Positions 18,016 through 26,083 of a stretch of 64,000 nt of DNA are shown piece after piece. Numbering within the stretch: position 1 is the stretch's first letter; each line of letters opens with the position of its first letter. The position numbers were made by a program, and so were the translations under genes. The notes under the pieces were generated by a model. It was not told the origin of the DNA. It worked only from the letters and a program-made list of their open reading frames with translations, and did no database searches. Origin of the DNA: Shinella curvata (GTDB lineage Bacteria; Pseudomonadota; Alphaproteobacteria; Rhizobiales; Rhizobiaceae); contig NZ_JALJCJ010000002.1 of assembly GCF_022899935.1 (NCBI RefSeq), forward strand, positions 434,001 to 498,000, in the 5' to 3' direction.

Positions 18016-18733
18016 GGCGCGGCCCTTCGCGGGCAGCGTCTGGCGGTTCGTCGAGGCGCAGCACCGCGTCTCGACGTTGAAACTCGTCGATACGCTGGAT
18101 GAGCAGGCATTGCTCGAAGACATTCTCGAAGAAAGCAAACCGGTGCTGCCGCCCGAATGCGCCGGCCTCGATTACCTGCTTGCCACACCCTTCCGCTATG
18201 GCGCCATCTATCCGCACGGCTCGCGTTTCCGTCGGGCAGGCCGCACGCTCGGCGTCTATTATGCGGCGCTGACGGTGGAGACGGCACTGGCCGAAATGGC
18301 CTTCTACCGTCTCCTGTTCTTCTCGGAATCGCCAGCCACGCCGCTGCCGGCCAATGCGGCCGACTACACCGCCTTTTCCGCCGCCGTGGCGACCGGTGAG
18401 GCGATCGACCTCACGCTGCCGCCGCTCGACCGGGATGAGGCCTTATGGACGCACCCGACCGACTATGCCGCTTGCCAATCGCTGGCCGAAAGCGCGCGGG
18501 AAGGCGGGCTCGCCGCTATCCTCTACCGTTCGGTGCGCGATCCCGGTGCCGGCAACAACCTCGCGCTCCTAACGGCCAAAGCCTTTGCCACACCGAAGCC
18601 GGTGGAGCGCCAGACCTGGCGCATCCGCCTTTCAGCACTCGGCGTGCAGGCTTTGTGCGACCACCCGCCGAGGCGCATCGGCTTCTCCCGCGAGGATTTT
18701 TCCGCCGATCCGCGCATCGCCTCACGCGGATAA
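17975..18733 (+). CDS. RES-domain toxin
   Basis: The 252-residue protein has the RES fold expected of NAD-degrading toxins: WRFVEAQHRVST near the N-terminus (Arg for NAD binding), a Tyr-rich segment GVYYAALTVETALAEMAFYR with the conserved Glu, and a later Ser in the ALAESAREGGLAAILYRSVRDPG region. RES toxins (Xre-RES family) deplete NAD+. The start at 17975 makes it overlap the antitoxin gene by 41 bases, so coupling is likely. An upstream in-frame ATG at 17930 is less likely. Its 3' end overlaps the convergent ABC-F gene by 12 bases. Confidence 0.88.
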   Translation: MSLPIWTPAALSSEARPFAGSVWRFVEAQHRVSTLKLVDTLDEQALLEDILEESKPVLPPECAGLDYLLATPFRYGAIYPHGSRFRRAGRTLGVYYAALTVETALAEMAFYRLLFFSESPATPLPANAADYTAFSAAVATGEAIDLTLPPLDRDEALWTHPTDYAACQSLAESAREGGLAAILYRSVRDPGAGNNLALLTAKAFATPKPVERQTWRIRLSALGVQALCDHPPRRIGFSREDFSADPRIASRG

Positions 18734-20242
18734 GGCGGCCTCCTCGAAGAAGTCCTCCGGGCCGTCCACCTCGATCAGCCGGCGCTTCTCGATCAGCCAG
18801 AAACGGTTGGCCACCGCCCGCACGAAGGCGCGGTCGTGCGAGACGAAGAGGCAGCTCGCCTGCTGCGCGGTCAGCTCCCGCTCCAAGGCTTCCTGACCCT
18901 CGATGTCGAGATGGTTGGTCGGCTCGTCGAGCAGATAGAAGTTCGGATTGGTGAGCCTGAGCACCAGCATGCCGAGCCGCGCCTTCTGCCCGCCCGAGAG
19001 CAACCCGACCGGCCGCCCCTGCATTTCCACGGAAAAGCCGGCACCGGCGAGCAGGCTGCGCGCCCGCTGATCGCCGACGTCGAAGCGGTGGATGATCGTG
19101 CCATGCGGCGTCTCCGTATCGGAGAGATCCGACAGCGCCTGGTCGCCATAACCGAGCACCAGCGACGGCGTCGGCTTGATGCCTTCCCGTGCCGCGCCAT
19201 CGATTGCTTCGCGCAGCCGCAGCACGAACCGCGTCTTGCCGGTGCCGTTCAGCCCGAGCAGCACGATACGGTCGCCCTGGCAGATGAATTTTTGGGCGGT
19301 GCGGAAGAGCAGCGTGCCATCGGGGGTCTCGACCGGGCTATCCTCCAGCGTCACCAGCACCTTGGCATGGGTGCCGCGGTTGGCGAGCCGGATGGCGCCG
19401 GCGGAGTTCTCCTGGTGGGCGGGACGCGCCGCGTCCTCGATGCGCTCGGCGCGCGCCTTCAGTTGCTTGGTCTTCACCACCAGCAGGTCGCTGCCCGAAT
19501 TGATGCCGATATTGTTGAGCTTCGCCGCCTGCTGACGCAGCTGAGCGGCGGCCTTCATGTCCTTCTCGAAGCGCCGCTCCTCGGCCGCATCCGCCTCGTC
19601 CAGTGCGGCGCGGGCGCGGGAATAGGGCAGGGCGAAGAGCTGCGAGCGTTCGGGCCGCAAGAACAGCGTGCGGTTCGTCACGGCATCGAGGAAGGCGCGG
19701 TCGTGGCTGGAGAGGATAACCGGCATATCGCGCGGCAGCGTGCCGAGCCAGCTTTCCAGCCGGGCGATCTTTTCGAGGTCGAGATGGTTGGTCGGCTCGT
19801 CGAGCAGCAGCACATCCGGCTCGCTGACGCGCACGCGGGCAATCAGCGCGATACGTTGCCAGCCGCCGCTGAGCGCCGCCAGCGGGCGTTCGCGTAACGC
19901 CTCGGGCACCTCGAGTTCTTCGAGCGTCACATCCGCCCGCCAGCTTTCGCTGTCCTGCTGTTCGAGTGAGAGCGCGTCGAGCACGGCCTCGCGAAAGGTC
20001 AGTTTCTCCAGGCCTGGGGCGAGGTTCTGTTCCATATGCCCGACGGTGAGGCCGCGGGCGCGGGTAATCTCGCCGCTGGTCGGCTCGACATCGCCGGTGA
20101 TGCAGCGGAGCAGGGTGGATTTGCCGCGCCCGTTGGCGGCGACGAGGCCGATACGGTCGCCAGCGGCGATCGCCAGGTTGAGATTGGCAAAGAGGGGGGT
20201 GGAGAGCGTGACGCCGAGCGCACGGATATTGATGAGCGACAT
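18722..20242 (-). CDS. ABC-F family ATPase
   Basis: The 506-residue protein has two ABC domains without membrane segments: Walker A GLVAANGRGKSTLL with LSGGWQRIALIARV and LLLDEPTNHLD in the first, and GLNGTGKT, LSGGQKARLGML and LLDEPTNHLDIEG in the second, joined by a charged linker. ABC-F proteins act on the ribosome, either as translation factors or in antibiotic protection. Sequence alone does not separate the two. The gene has a leader of about 200-300 bases with a short ORF and hairpins (see 20376-20447), which is more typical of inducible, antibiotic-related members. Confidence 0.93.
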   Translation of the reverse strand: MSLINIRALGVTLSTPLFANLNLAIAAGDRIGLVAANGRGKSTLLRCITGDVEPTSGEITRARGLTVGHMEQNLAPGLEKLTFREAVLDALSLEQQDSESWRADVTLEELEVPEALRERPLAALSGGWQRIALIARVRVSEPDVLLLDEPTNHLDLEKIARLESWLGTLPRDMPVILSSHDRAFLDAVTNRTLFLRPERSQLFALPYSRARAALDEADAAEERRFEKDMKAAAQLRQQAAKLNNIGINSGSDLLVVKTKQLKARAERIEDAARPAHQENSAGAIRLANRGTHAKVLVTLEDSPVETPDGTLLFRTAQKFICQGDRIVLLGLNGTGKTRFVLRLREAIDGAAREGIKPTPSLVLGYGDQALSDLSDTETPHGTIIHRFDVGDQRARSLLAGAGFSVEMQGRPVGLLSGGQKARLGMLVLRLTNPNFYLLDEPTNHLDIEGQEALERELTAQQASCLFVSHDRAFVRAVANRFWLIEKRRLIEVDGPEDFFEEAALSA

Positions 20243-20316
20243 GAAAAATCTCTGGTCTTCAAGGCCTCGCGGCGCGGCATCAGCCGTCGATCACGCGAAA
20301 AGGCACAAGGAAATTG

Positions 20317-20335
20317 GATGCGGGGAAACCGCATC
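20317..20335 (-). other. Hairpin in the ABC-F 5' leader (distal)
   Basis: On the minus strand GATGCGG and CCGCATC pair (7 bp) around a five-base loop, about 75 bases before the ABC-F start. The 5' arm repeats the GATGCG found in the loop of the proximal hairpin, so the two structures can compete for the same 3' arm. Confidence 0.4.
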
Positions 20336-20375
20336 GCCGGACAGGCGGACCAGAAGAAAAGTGTGTTCGTTCCGA

Positions 20376-20447
20376 TCAGCCCTGCAAACGCATCTGCAGG
20401 GCAAGATTGGGACCGTGCGTGCGGTGTGGCAGAAATTCGTGTTTCAC
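20376..20447 (-). CDS. Candidate leader peptide upstream of the ABC-F gene
   Basis: A 23-codon ORF begins at GTG (20447) behind AGAGGA with about six bases spacing and ends at TGA 133 bases before the ABC-F ATG. The peptide is basic and His-rich at the start (VKHEFLPHRTHG). A perfect 8-bp hairpin lies over its last codons (20379-20402). The arrangement resembles ribosome-stalling leaders of ABC-F and other antibiotic-resistance genes. A TTGCCA/TATCGC promoter-like pair with 17-base spacing is seen upstream. Translation is not proven. Confidence 0.35.
   Translation of the reverse strand: MKHEFLPHRTHGPNLALQMRLQG
20379..20402 (-). other. Hairpin in the ABC-F 5' leader (proximal)
   Basis: GCCCTGCA and TGCAGGGC form a perfect 8-bp stem with the loop GATGCGTT, overlapping the last codons of the candidate leader ORF, so a ribosome translating it would open the stem. 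Confidence 0.45.
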
Positions 20448-20541
20448 GCGCAGTCCTCTCTTACGTGTTGCGAACGGGCAAGCGATACCATCGGTAGGCG
20501 CAATTGGCAACCGGGAGAGGGGAAGGGGGCAAGCCGGAGGC

Positions 20542-21435
20542 TCAGATCTTCTCCGCGAGGAAGTCGATAAACGCCCGGATGCGGGCCGCCAGATGCTCGT
20601 GGCCGACATAGACGGCATGCACCTGTTCCGGCTGCTCCGGATTGTAATCCGCAAGCACCTCGACCAGAACGCCCGCTGCAATGTCGCCTTCGACATGGAA
20701 CTTGCCGATGCGCGCGATGCCGAGCCCCTGAAGGCAGAGCAGCCGCGCGACGGAGCCGCTGGCAGCCATCAGATTGCCGGCGGCCGGCGCTGGATAGACC
20801 ATGCTTTCGCCGGGATCGCGGAACGGCCATTCGCCCGGCGTGCGGCCGAAGGTGAAGGTGATGCAATTGTGCGTGGCGAGATCCGTCGGCGTGCGCGGCG
20901 TGCCGCGCCGCGCAAGATAGCCGGGCGTGGCGACGGTCACGCGATGGCTGACCAGCAGCTTACGCGCCTTGAGCGCGGAATCGGCCATCGGCGCGGTGCG
21001 GAAGGCGATATCGGTGCGTTCCTCCACGAGGTCGATCAGGCCGTCGCTCAGCGACAATTCCAGCTTCACATCCGGATAGAGCGCCAGGAATTCGCCGACG
21101 AGCGGGATGATGTAGCACTCGCCGAAGCCGATCGTGGCGTTGATGCGCAGCAGGCCGCGCGGTTTCGCCTGCGCGCCGCGCGCGACCAGCCGCTCCATCT
21201 CGTCGATTTCCGCCAGCACGCGCCGCGCCCGCGCCAGATAGGTTTCGCCTTCCGGCGTCAAGAGGAGAGAGCGGGTGGTGCGCACCAGCAGGCGCGTGCC
21301 CAGGCGATCCTCGATGCGGGTCACCAGCTTGCTCACCGCCGAGGGCGTCAGCTTCAGCAACCGGGCCGCGGCGGAAAAGCTGCCGGTCTCGGCGGCCGCG
21401 ACGAAGACATCCATTTCACCGGTGCGATTATCCAT
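20542..21435 (-). CDS. LysR-family transcriptional regulator
   Basis: The 297-residue protein begins MDNRTGEMDVFVAAAETGSF with the LysR helix-turn-helix (FSAAARLLKLTPSAVSKLVTRIE), followed by a two-lobed effector-binding domain. It is divergent from an MFS exporter gene and shares with it a 135-base region bearing a 17-bp palindrome, so it probably controls that exporter and perhaps the aldo/keto reductase after it. The ATG at 21435 is chosen because the region upstream contains the operator and codes for nothing LysR-like. Confidence 0.93.
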   Translation of the reverse strand: MDNRTGEMDVFVAAAETGSFSAAARLLKLTPSAVSKLVTRIEDRLGTRLLVRTTRSLLLTPEGETYLARARRVLAEIDEMERLVARGAQAKPRGLLRINATIGFGECYIIPLVGEFLALYPDVKLELSLSDGLIDLVEERTDIAFRTAPMADSALKARKLLVSHRVTVATPGYLARRGTPRTPTDLATHNCITFTFGRTPGEWPFRDPGESMVYPAPAAGNLMAASGSVARLLCLQGLGIARIGKFHVEGDIAAGVLVEVLADYNPEQPEQVHAVYVGHEHLAARIRAFIDFLAEKI

Positions 21436-21445
21436 GGTTTGATCC

Positions 21446-21462
21446 TGTGAATTTATTTCACA
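21446..21462. promoter_or_regulatory. LysR-type operator in the LysR/MFS intergenic region
   Basis: TGTGAA and TTCACA flank a five-base AT core. Within it is a T-N11-A box (T21448, A21460), the hallmark of LysR binding sites. It lies 11 bases upstream of the regulator start. Confidence 0.6.
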
Positions 21463-21570
21463 GTCCTTTATCCATTGCAGATTCTTATCATTCAAGTGGC
21501 CGCACCGCATATTCCCGCCGTAACTCCCGCACGGCGTCCGATTGCGCCGCCCAAGCTCCTAAGGTGCTCC

Positions 21571-22764
21571 ATGCCACTTGCTCTCTTCGCACTTACCGTC
21601 GCGGCCTACGCGATCGGCACCACAGAATTCGTGATCGTCGGCCTGTTGCCGACCGTCGCCTCCGATCTTCACATCACCCTGCAGCTCGCCGGCCTCATCG
21701 TCTCCGTCTACGCTCTCGGCGTCACCTTTGGCGCGCCGGTGCTCACCGCGCTTACCGGAAAGCTCGGCCGCAAGCCTTTGCTGCTCGGGCTCATGGCGCT
21801 CTTCATCGCCGGCAATGCCATCGCTGCCCTGTCGCCGAGTTATGAAATGCTGCTCGTCGGCCGCGTGCTCTCGGCCTTTGCGCATGGCGTCTTCTTCTCC
21901 GTCGGCGCCACCATCGCGGCCGATCTCGTGGCACCCGATCGCCGCGCCTCGGCCATCGCCATGATGTTCATGGGCCTGACCGTCGCCATCGTGACCGGCG
22001 TGCCGCTCGGCACCTTCATCGGCCAGACCTTCGGCTGGCGCGCCACCTTCTGGGCCGTCGCCGGCCTCGGCCTCGTCGCTTTCGCGGCCGTCGCCCTGCT
22101 GCTTCCGAACAACCTCAAGCGCGAAAAGCCGGCGGGCCTGATGGACCAGGTGCGCGTGCTCGGTTCCGGCCGCCTCATCATCGTCTTCGCCATGACGGCG
22201 CTGGGCTATGGCGGCACGTTCGTCACCTTCACCTTCCTGTCGCCGCTGCTGCAGGAGATTACCGGCTTCTCCGCCAACACGGTCAGCCTCGTTCTGGTGC
22301 TCTATGGCGCGGCCATCGCGGCCGGCAATATCTTCGGCGGCAAGGTCGCGGACAAGGATCCCGTCAAGGCGCTCGTCGTGCTCTTCGCCCTGCAAGCCAT
22401 CGTGCTCGTCGTGCTCACCTTCACCGCACCGTCGCCGGTCTTCGCCCTGGTCACGCTCGCCGCGCTCGGCTTCCTGTCCTTCGCCAATGTGCCGGGTCTC
22501 CAGCTCTATGTCGTCGACATGGCCAAGCGCCATCGCCCGGCCGGCATCGATGTCGCCTCGGCCCTCAATATCGCCGCCTTCAATCTCGGCATCGCGGCCG
22601 GCGCCTGGATCGGCGGATTGGTCGTCGCTTCCCCGCTCGGCCTCGGCGCCACGCCCTGGGTCGGTGCCATCCTCGTCGCCGGTGCTCTCGGCCTGACGCT
22701 CATCAGCGGCGCGCTCGACCGCCGTGAGCACAGCCAGTCCGATGCCGTCTGCCAGCCGGCCTGA
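21571..22764 (+). CDS. MFS transporter (DHA1/AraJ-type exporter)
   Basis: The 397-residue protein has 12 predicted helices, the characteristic N-terminal AYAIGTTEFVIVGLLPTV and the MFS loop motif around ALTGKLGRKPLLLGLM. This branch (AraJ, YdhP, PbuE-like) exports sugars, nucleosides or drugs. The substrate here is unknown. The ATG at 21571 is used in place of an upstream in-frame start (21475), which would add 32 non-membrane residues. The aldo/keto reductase gene starts 28 bases after the stop, so they likely share a transcript. Confidence 0.92.
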   Translation: MPLALFALTVAAYAIGTTEFVIVGLLPTVASDLHITLQLAGLIVSVYALGVTFGAPVLTALTGKLGRKPLLLGLMALFIAGNAIAALSPSYEMLLVGRVLSAFAHGVFFSVGATIAADLVAPDRRASAIAMMFMGLTVAIVTGVPLGTFIGQTFGWRATFWAVAGLGLVAFAAVALLLPNNLKREKPAGLMDQVRVLGSGRLIIVFAMTALGYGGTFVTFTFLSPLLQEITGFSANTVSLVLVLYGAAIAAGNIFGGKVADKDPVKALVVLFALQAIVLVVLTFTAPSPVFALVTLAALGFLSFANVPGLQLYVVDMAKRHRPAGIDVASALNIAAFNLGIAAGAWIGGLVVASPLGLGATPWVGAILVAGALGLTLISGALDRREHSQSDAVCQPA

Positions 22765-22792
22765 ACCCTTTCAAACCCATCAGGAGAATTCC

Positions 22793-23626
22793 ATGAAAAC
22801 CATCAACGCCAATGGCGCCCACATTCCCCAACTGGGCTTCGGCACCTTCCGCATGCCGGAAGCCGATGTCCTCTCCATCCTGCCGAGGGCGCTCCAGAGC
22901 GGCTTCACCCATGTCGATACCGCCCAGATCTACGAGAACGAGGCGGCCGTCGGCGACGCCATCCAAAAGTCCGGCGTCGCGCGCGAAACCATCTTCCTGA
23001 CCACCAAGGTCTGGGTTGCGAATTATGCAAAGGATGCCTTCGCGGTTTCCGTCGCGGAAAGCCTGCGCAAGCTGAAGACCGACCATGTCGATCTTCTCCT
23101 GCTGCACTGGCCAAACGAGGCGGTGCCGCTCGAGGTGCAGATCGCCGAACTCAACGCCGTGCGCGAAAAGGGTCTTGCCCGGCATATCGGCGTCAGCAAT
23201 TTCAACACGGCGCTGATGGCCGAGGCCGTGCGCCTGAGTGCCGCGCCGCTCGTCACCAACCAGGTCGAGTACCATCCCTTCCTCGACCAGACGGCGGTGC
23301 TGGAGGCAGCCGGGAAACACGGCATGGCGCTGACCGCCTATTTCGCCATGGCCGATGGCAAGGTGCCGGCCGATCCTGTTCTCAATGAGATCGCCGCTGC
23401 CCATGGCAAGTCCGCCGCGCAGATCGCGCTGCGCTGGTTGATCCAGCAGCCGGACGTGGTGGCGCTGACCAAGACGGTAACGGAAGCGCGGCTTGCCGAA
23501 AACCTGGCGATCTTCGACTTCGCGCTGACGCCAGACGAGATGGCACGCATCCATGCGCTCGCCCGTCCCGATGGCCGCATCGTCAGCCCGGATGGCCTGG
23601 CGCCGGTCTGGGACCGCGCGGCTTAA
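22793..23626 (+). CDS. Aldo/keto reductase
   Basis: The 277-residue AKR has the catalytic set in order: Asp and Tyr in VDTAQIYENEAAVG, Lys in IFLTTKVW, and His in DLLLLHWPN, followed by GVSNF and the NADPH-binding tail with VVALTKTV. Such enzymes reduce aldehydes and ketones (2,5-diketogluconate reductase-like group). The ATG at 22793 follows AGGAGA. It sits behind the MFS exporter and divergent LysR gene, a typical detoxification unit. Confidence 0.92.
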   Translation: MKTINANGAHIPQLGFGTFRMPEADVLSILPRALQSGFTHVDTAQIYENEAAVGDAIQKSGVARETIFLTTKVWVANYAKDAFAVSVAESLRKLKTDHVDLLLLHWPNEAVPLEVQIAELNAVREKGLARHIGVSNFNTALMAEAVRLSAAPLVTNQVEYHPFLDQTAVLEAAGKHGMALTAYFAMADGKVPADPVLNEIAAAHGKSAAQIALRWLIQQPDVVALTKTVTEARLAENLAIFDFALTPDEMARIHALARPDGRIVSPDGLAPVWDRAA

Positions 23627-23744
23627 TGATATCAGGCGGGGCTCCAATCTCCGCCGATTCCGCCCTGGGGAGAGGCCGGCTTTCCAAATCGCTGCCGGGC
23701 AGGTATGGGTATCGCGCCGCCCGGTGTGCGGCAGGGAGCCCTTC

Positions 23745-24899
23745 ATGCAGTCCTCGTCTTCATCCGTCCTCGCGCCGGATTGGTCGGCCATTGTTGCCGT
23801 CGTGCTTGGCGCGACGGCGTTTTCCGTGGCGCAGGGGCTCACCTATCCGCTCGTCTCGCTGACGCTGGAATCGCGCGGCTATTCCTCGTCGATGATCGGC
23901 GTTAACGCCATCGCCTATGCCGCCGGCATGGGGGCCTCGACCCTGCTCGTCGGCAGCCTCACCGCGCGCTGGCGGCCGGATCGGCTGATCATCTTCAGCC
24001 TCATCATCTGCTCGCTGTGCCTGGCAACCTTCGCGGCCACGTCGTCCTTCGTCGTCTGGGGGCTCGCCCGCTTCCTGCTCGGCTTCTTCGCCAGCGTCAT
24101 CTTCATGCTCGGCGAGGCCTGGCTGAACGCCGCCTGCCCGGACCGCCTGCGCGGTCGCGTCTCCGGCCTCTACGGCATGGGAATCTGCGGTGGCTTCGCC
24201 GCGGGACCGCTGGCGATCCCGCTGTTCGGCAGCGCTGGCGGGCTCGGTTTTGCGCTGACGGCCGTCTATCTCGCCATCGTCGCCTTTGCGACCGCCATGC
24301 TGATGTTCTCGACAAAAACGGCGCCCGAACCGTCGTCCACGGTCGATGTCTTCCGCTTCTTCAAGGCCGCGCCCATTCTCGTCGGCATGGTCTATGTCTT
24401 CGGCTTTGCCGATATCGCCGCGATCTCCGCCATGCCGGTCTATTTCGTGAAGACGGGCTACAGCGAGGCCTTCGCCGCCATCACCGTGACGGTGATGGCG
24501 CTGCCCACCGCGCTCGCCCAACCCTTCATCGGCGTGCTGCTCGACAAGTTTCCGCGCGAGCGGGTGGCGCTCGCCACGGTCATTGTTGCTGCCGCGAGCT
24601 ATCTCGTCCTGCCGTCGGTAACATCGGAAATCGCGATCCTGGCGCTTCTGGCGGTGATGGGAACGGCGATCTTCTCGCTCTATACCTGCGCACTCACCAT
24701 GCTTGGCGAACGCTACAGCGGCTCCATGCTGGTTGCCGGTTCGGCTGCTTTCGCGCTCGTCTATGCGGCAGGCAGCGCCACCGGCTCGGGCCTCACCGGC
24801 GCGATCATGGAAGCCGGTGGCCCGCAGGCCGGGCCGCTCTCGGTCGGCCTCGGCCTCACCGCCTTCACCGCCCTGCTGATTCTGACGCGCAGGCGCTAG
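23745..24899 (+). CDS. MFS transporter (YcaD-like)
   Basis: The 384-residue protein has 12 predicted helices starting at WSAIVAVVLGATAFSVAQGL, with the inter-helix segment GSLTARWRPDRLI and the Glu/Trp segment GEAWLNAACPDRLRGRVSGLY typical of the YcaD/UMF group. The start at 23745 follows AGGGAG by five bases. An ATG at 23553 would begin inside the preceding reductase gene. Substrate is unknown. The next gene starts eight bases after its stop. Confidence 0.9.
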   Translation: MQSSSSSVLAPDWSAIVAVVLGATAFSVAQGLTYPLVSLTLESRGYSSSMIGVNAIAYAAGMGASTLLVGSLTARWRPDRLIIFSLIICSLCLATFAATSSFVVWGLARFLLGFFASVIFMLGEAWLNAACPDRLRGRVSGLYGMGICGGFAAGPLAIPLFGSAGGLGFALTAVYLAIVAFATAMLMFSTKTAPEPSSTVDVFRFFKAAPILVGMVYVFGFADIAAISAMPVYFVKTGYSEAFAAITVTVMALPTALAQPFIGVLLDKFPRERVALATVIVAAASYLVLPSVTSEIAILALLAVMGTAIFSLYTCALTMLGERYSGSMLVAGSAAFALVYAAGSATGSGLTGAIMEAGGPQAGPLSVGLGLTAFTALLILTRRR

Positions 24900-24906
24900 A
24901 GCCGCC

Positions 24907-25419
24907 GTGGCCGTTCCGCAGAACAAGGACGAACTGCTTGCCGCCATCGCGCTGGAATCCGGCAAGCTCCTGAAGGCGCTGGACGATGTTGCGCCGGATC
25001 GCGTGCAGATGCGCACGATGGAGGGGCATGCCAAGGGCACGCTCATGAGCCCGTGCGATCTCGTGGCCTACCTTACCGGCTGGAACGAGCTTGTGCTGAA
25101 ATGGCTGGAGCGGGATGCGGCCGGCGAGCCGATCGATTTTCCGGAAACCGGTTTCCAATGGAACGAGCTTGGAAAGCTCGCCCAGAAATTCTACCGCGAC
25201 TATGCGGATGTTCCCTATCCCGCACTTGTCGCGCGCCTTGAGGCGGCGAAGGGGAGGATCGTCGAAGCCATCGGCCGGCACGACGATGCGGCGCTCTACG
25301 GCCGCCCTTGGTATGGAAAATGGACGATGGGCCGGATGATCCAGTTCAACACGTCGTCACCCTATGCCAATGCGCGTGGCCGGCTGCGCAAATGGTTGAA
25401 ATCCCAGGGCAGCGCGTGA
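24907..25419 (+). CDS. ClbS/DfsB family four-helix protein (DUF1706)
   Basis: The 170-residue protein has the helical-bundle layout of ClbS/DfsB: an N-terminal KDELLAAIALESGKLLKAL helix, DLVAYLTGWNELVLKWLERD, and the C-terminal YGKWTMGRMIQFNTSSPYANARGRLRKW signature. ClbS protects cells from colibactin as a cyclopropane hydrolase. Most other members are uncharacterised and a resistance role here is only inferred. The start is GTG at 24907, close behind the MFS gene. Confidence 0.85.
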   Translation: MAVPQNKDELLAAIALESGKLLKALDDVAPDRVQMRTMEGHAKGTLMSPCDLVAYLTGWNELVLKWLERDAAGEPIDFPETGFQWNELGKLAQKFYRDYADVPYPALVARLEAAKGRIVEAIGRHDDAALYGRPWYGKWTMGRMIQFNTSSPYANARGRLRKWLKSQGSA

Positions 25420-25460
25420 GAAGGCCATCCCGCGCGGACGCGGGATGGCGAAGGCAAAAA

Positions 25461-25853
25461 TCAGACGAACTGGCTGAGGCCCGGCACGGAGGCGACGACT
25501 TCGTCGACCACGTCGGCACCGGCATGTTCGCGGGCAACGGCCATGGTTTCCTTGGCGAGGCCGGAGATCTCGCCCATGCCGAGACCCTGGCTCATCAGCT
25601 GCTGGCCGAGACCCATGATGCCGCCGCCGCCGATGGCGCTCATCAGGCCGCCAAGCAGGCCGCCGCCGCCGGTGCCTTCGCCATTGTACTGGGCGACCAG
25701 CTCGGAGGCGCCGGGAATGGATTCGATCATCCTGGCGACCGGGCCGTCCGCCGCTTCGCGCTGCAGGAAGCCGAGCATCATGCCGATGGCCTTTTCAGCA
25801 AGGGCCGGGTCGATGCCGACGGCATCGGCAACGCGGGTGACGAGATCGTTCAT
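25461..25853 (-). CDS. Conserved hypothetical protein with Gly-rich centre
   Basis: The 130-residue protein begins MNDLVTRVADAVGIDPALAEKA, an all-helical N-terminal part, then a glycine-rich stretch (GEGTGGGGLLGGLMSAIGGGG) and a helical C-terminus. This pattern resembles DUF2780/DUF2267-like bacterial proteins but the family was not firmly recognised. GGAGGA seven bases before the ATG sets the start. It is convergent with the ClbS-like gene and divergent from the HerA-like ATPase. Confidence 0.75.
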   Translation of the reverse strand: MNDLVTRVADAVGIDPALAEKAIGMMLGFLQREAADGPVARMIESIPGASELVAQYNGEGTGGGGLLGGLMSAIGGGGIMGLGQQLMSQGLGMGEISGLAKETMAVAREHAGADVVDEVVASVPGLSQFV

Positions 25854-26083
25854 GGAAAATCCTCCGAAGAAATTGACGTTGACGTCAAGGTAAATGAACT
25901 CTCCGGCAAATTCAAGCCGGCTTCGCATTCCGTGGCAGGGGCACGAAGGCCTTGAAATCGTGTTGTTCCCGTGCCGGACTATCCTTATAACTTGCCTGAG
26001 ACGATTCAATGAAAACCGTCGGCGCGCGGCAATCCGCGCTTTCGGGAATCGGACGAGGAACCGGCAGTCAGGGAGTTTTCAGC

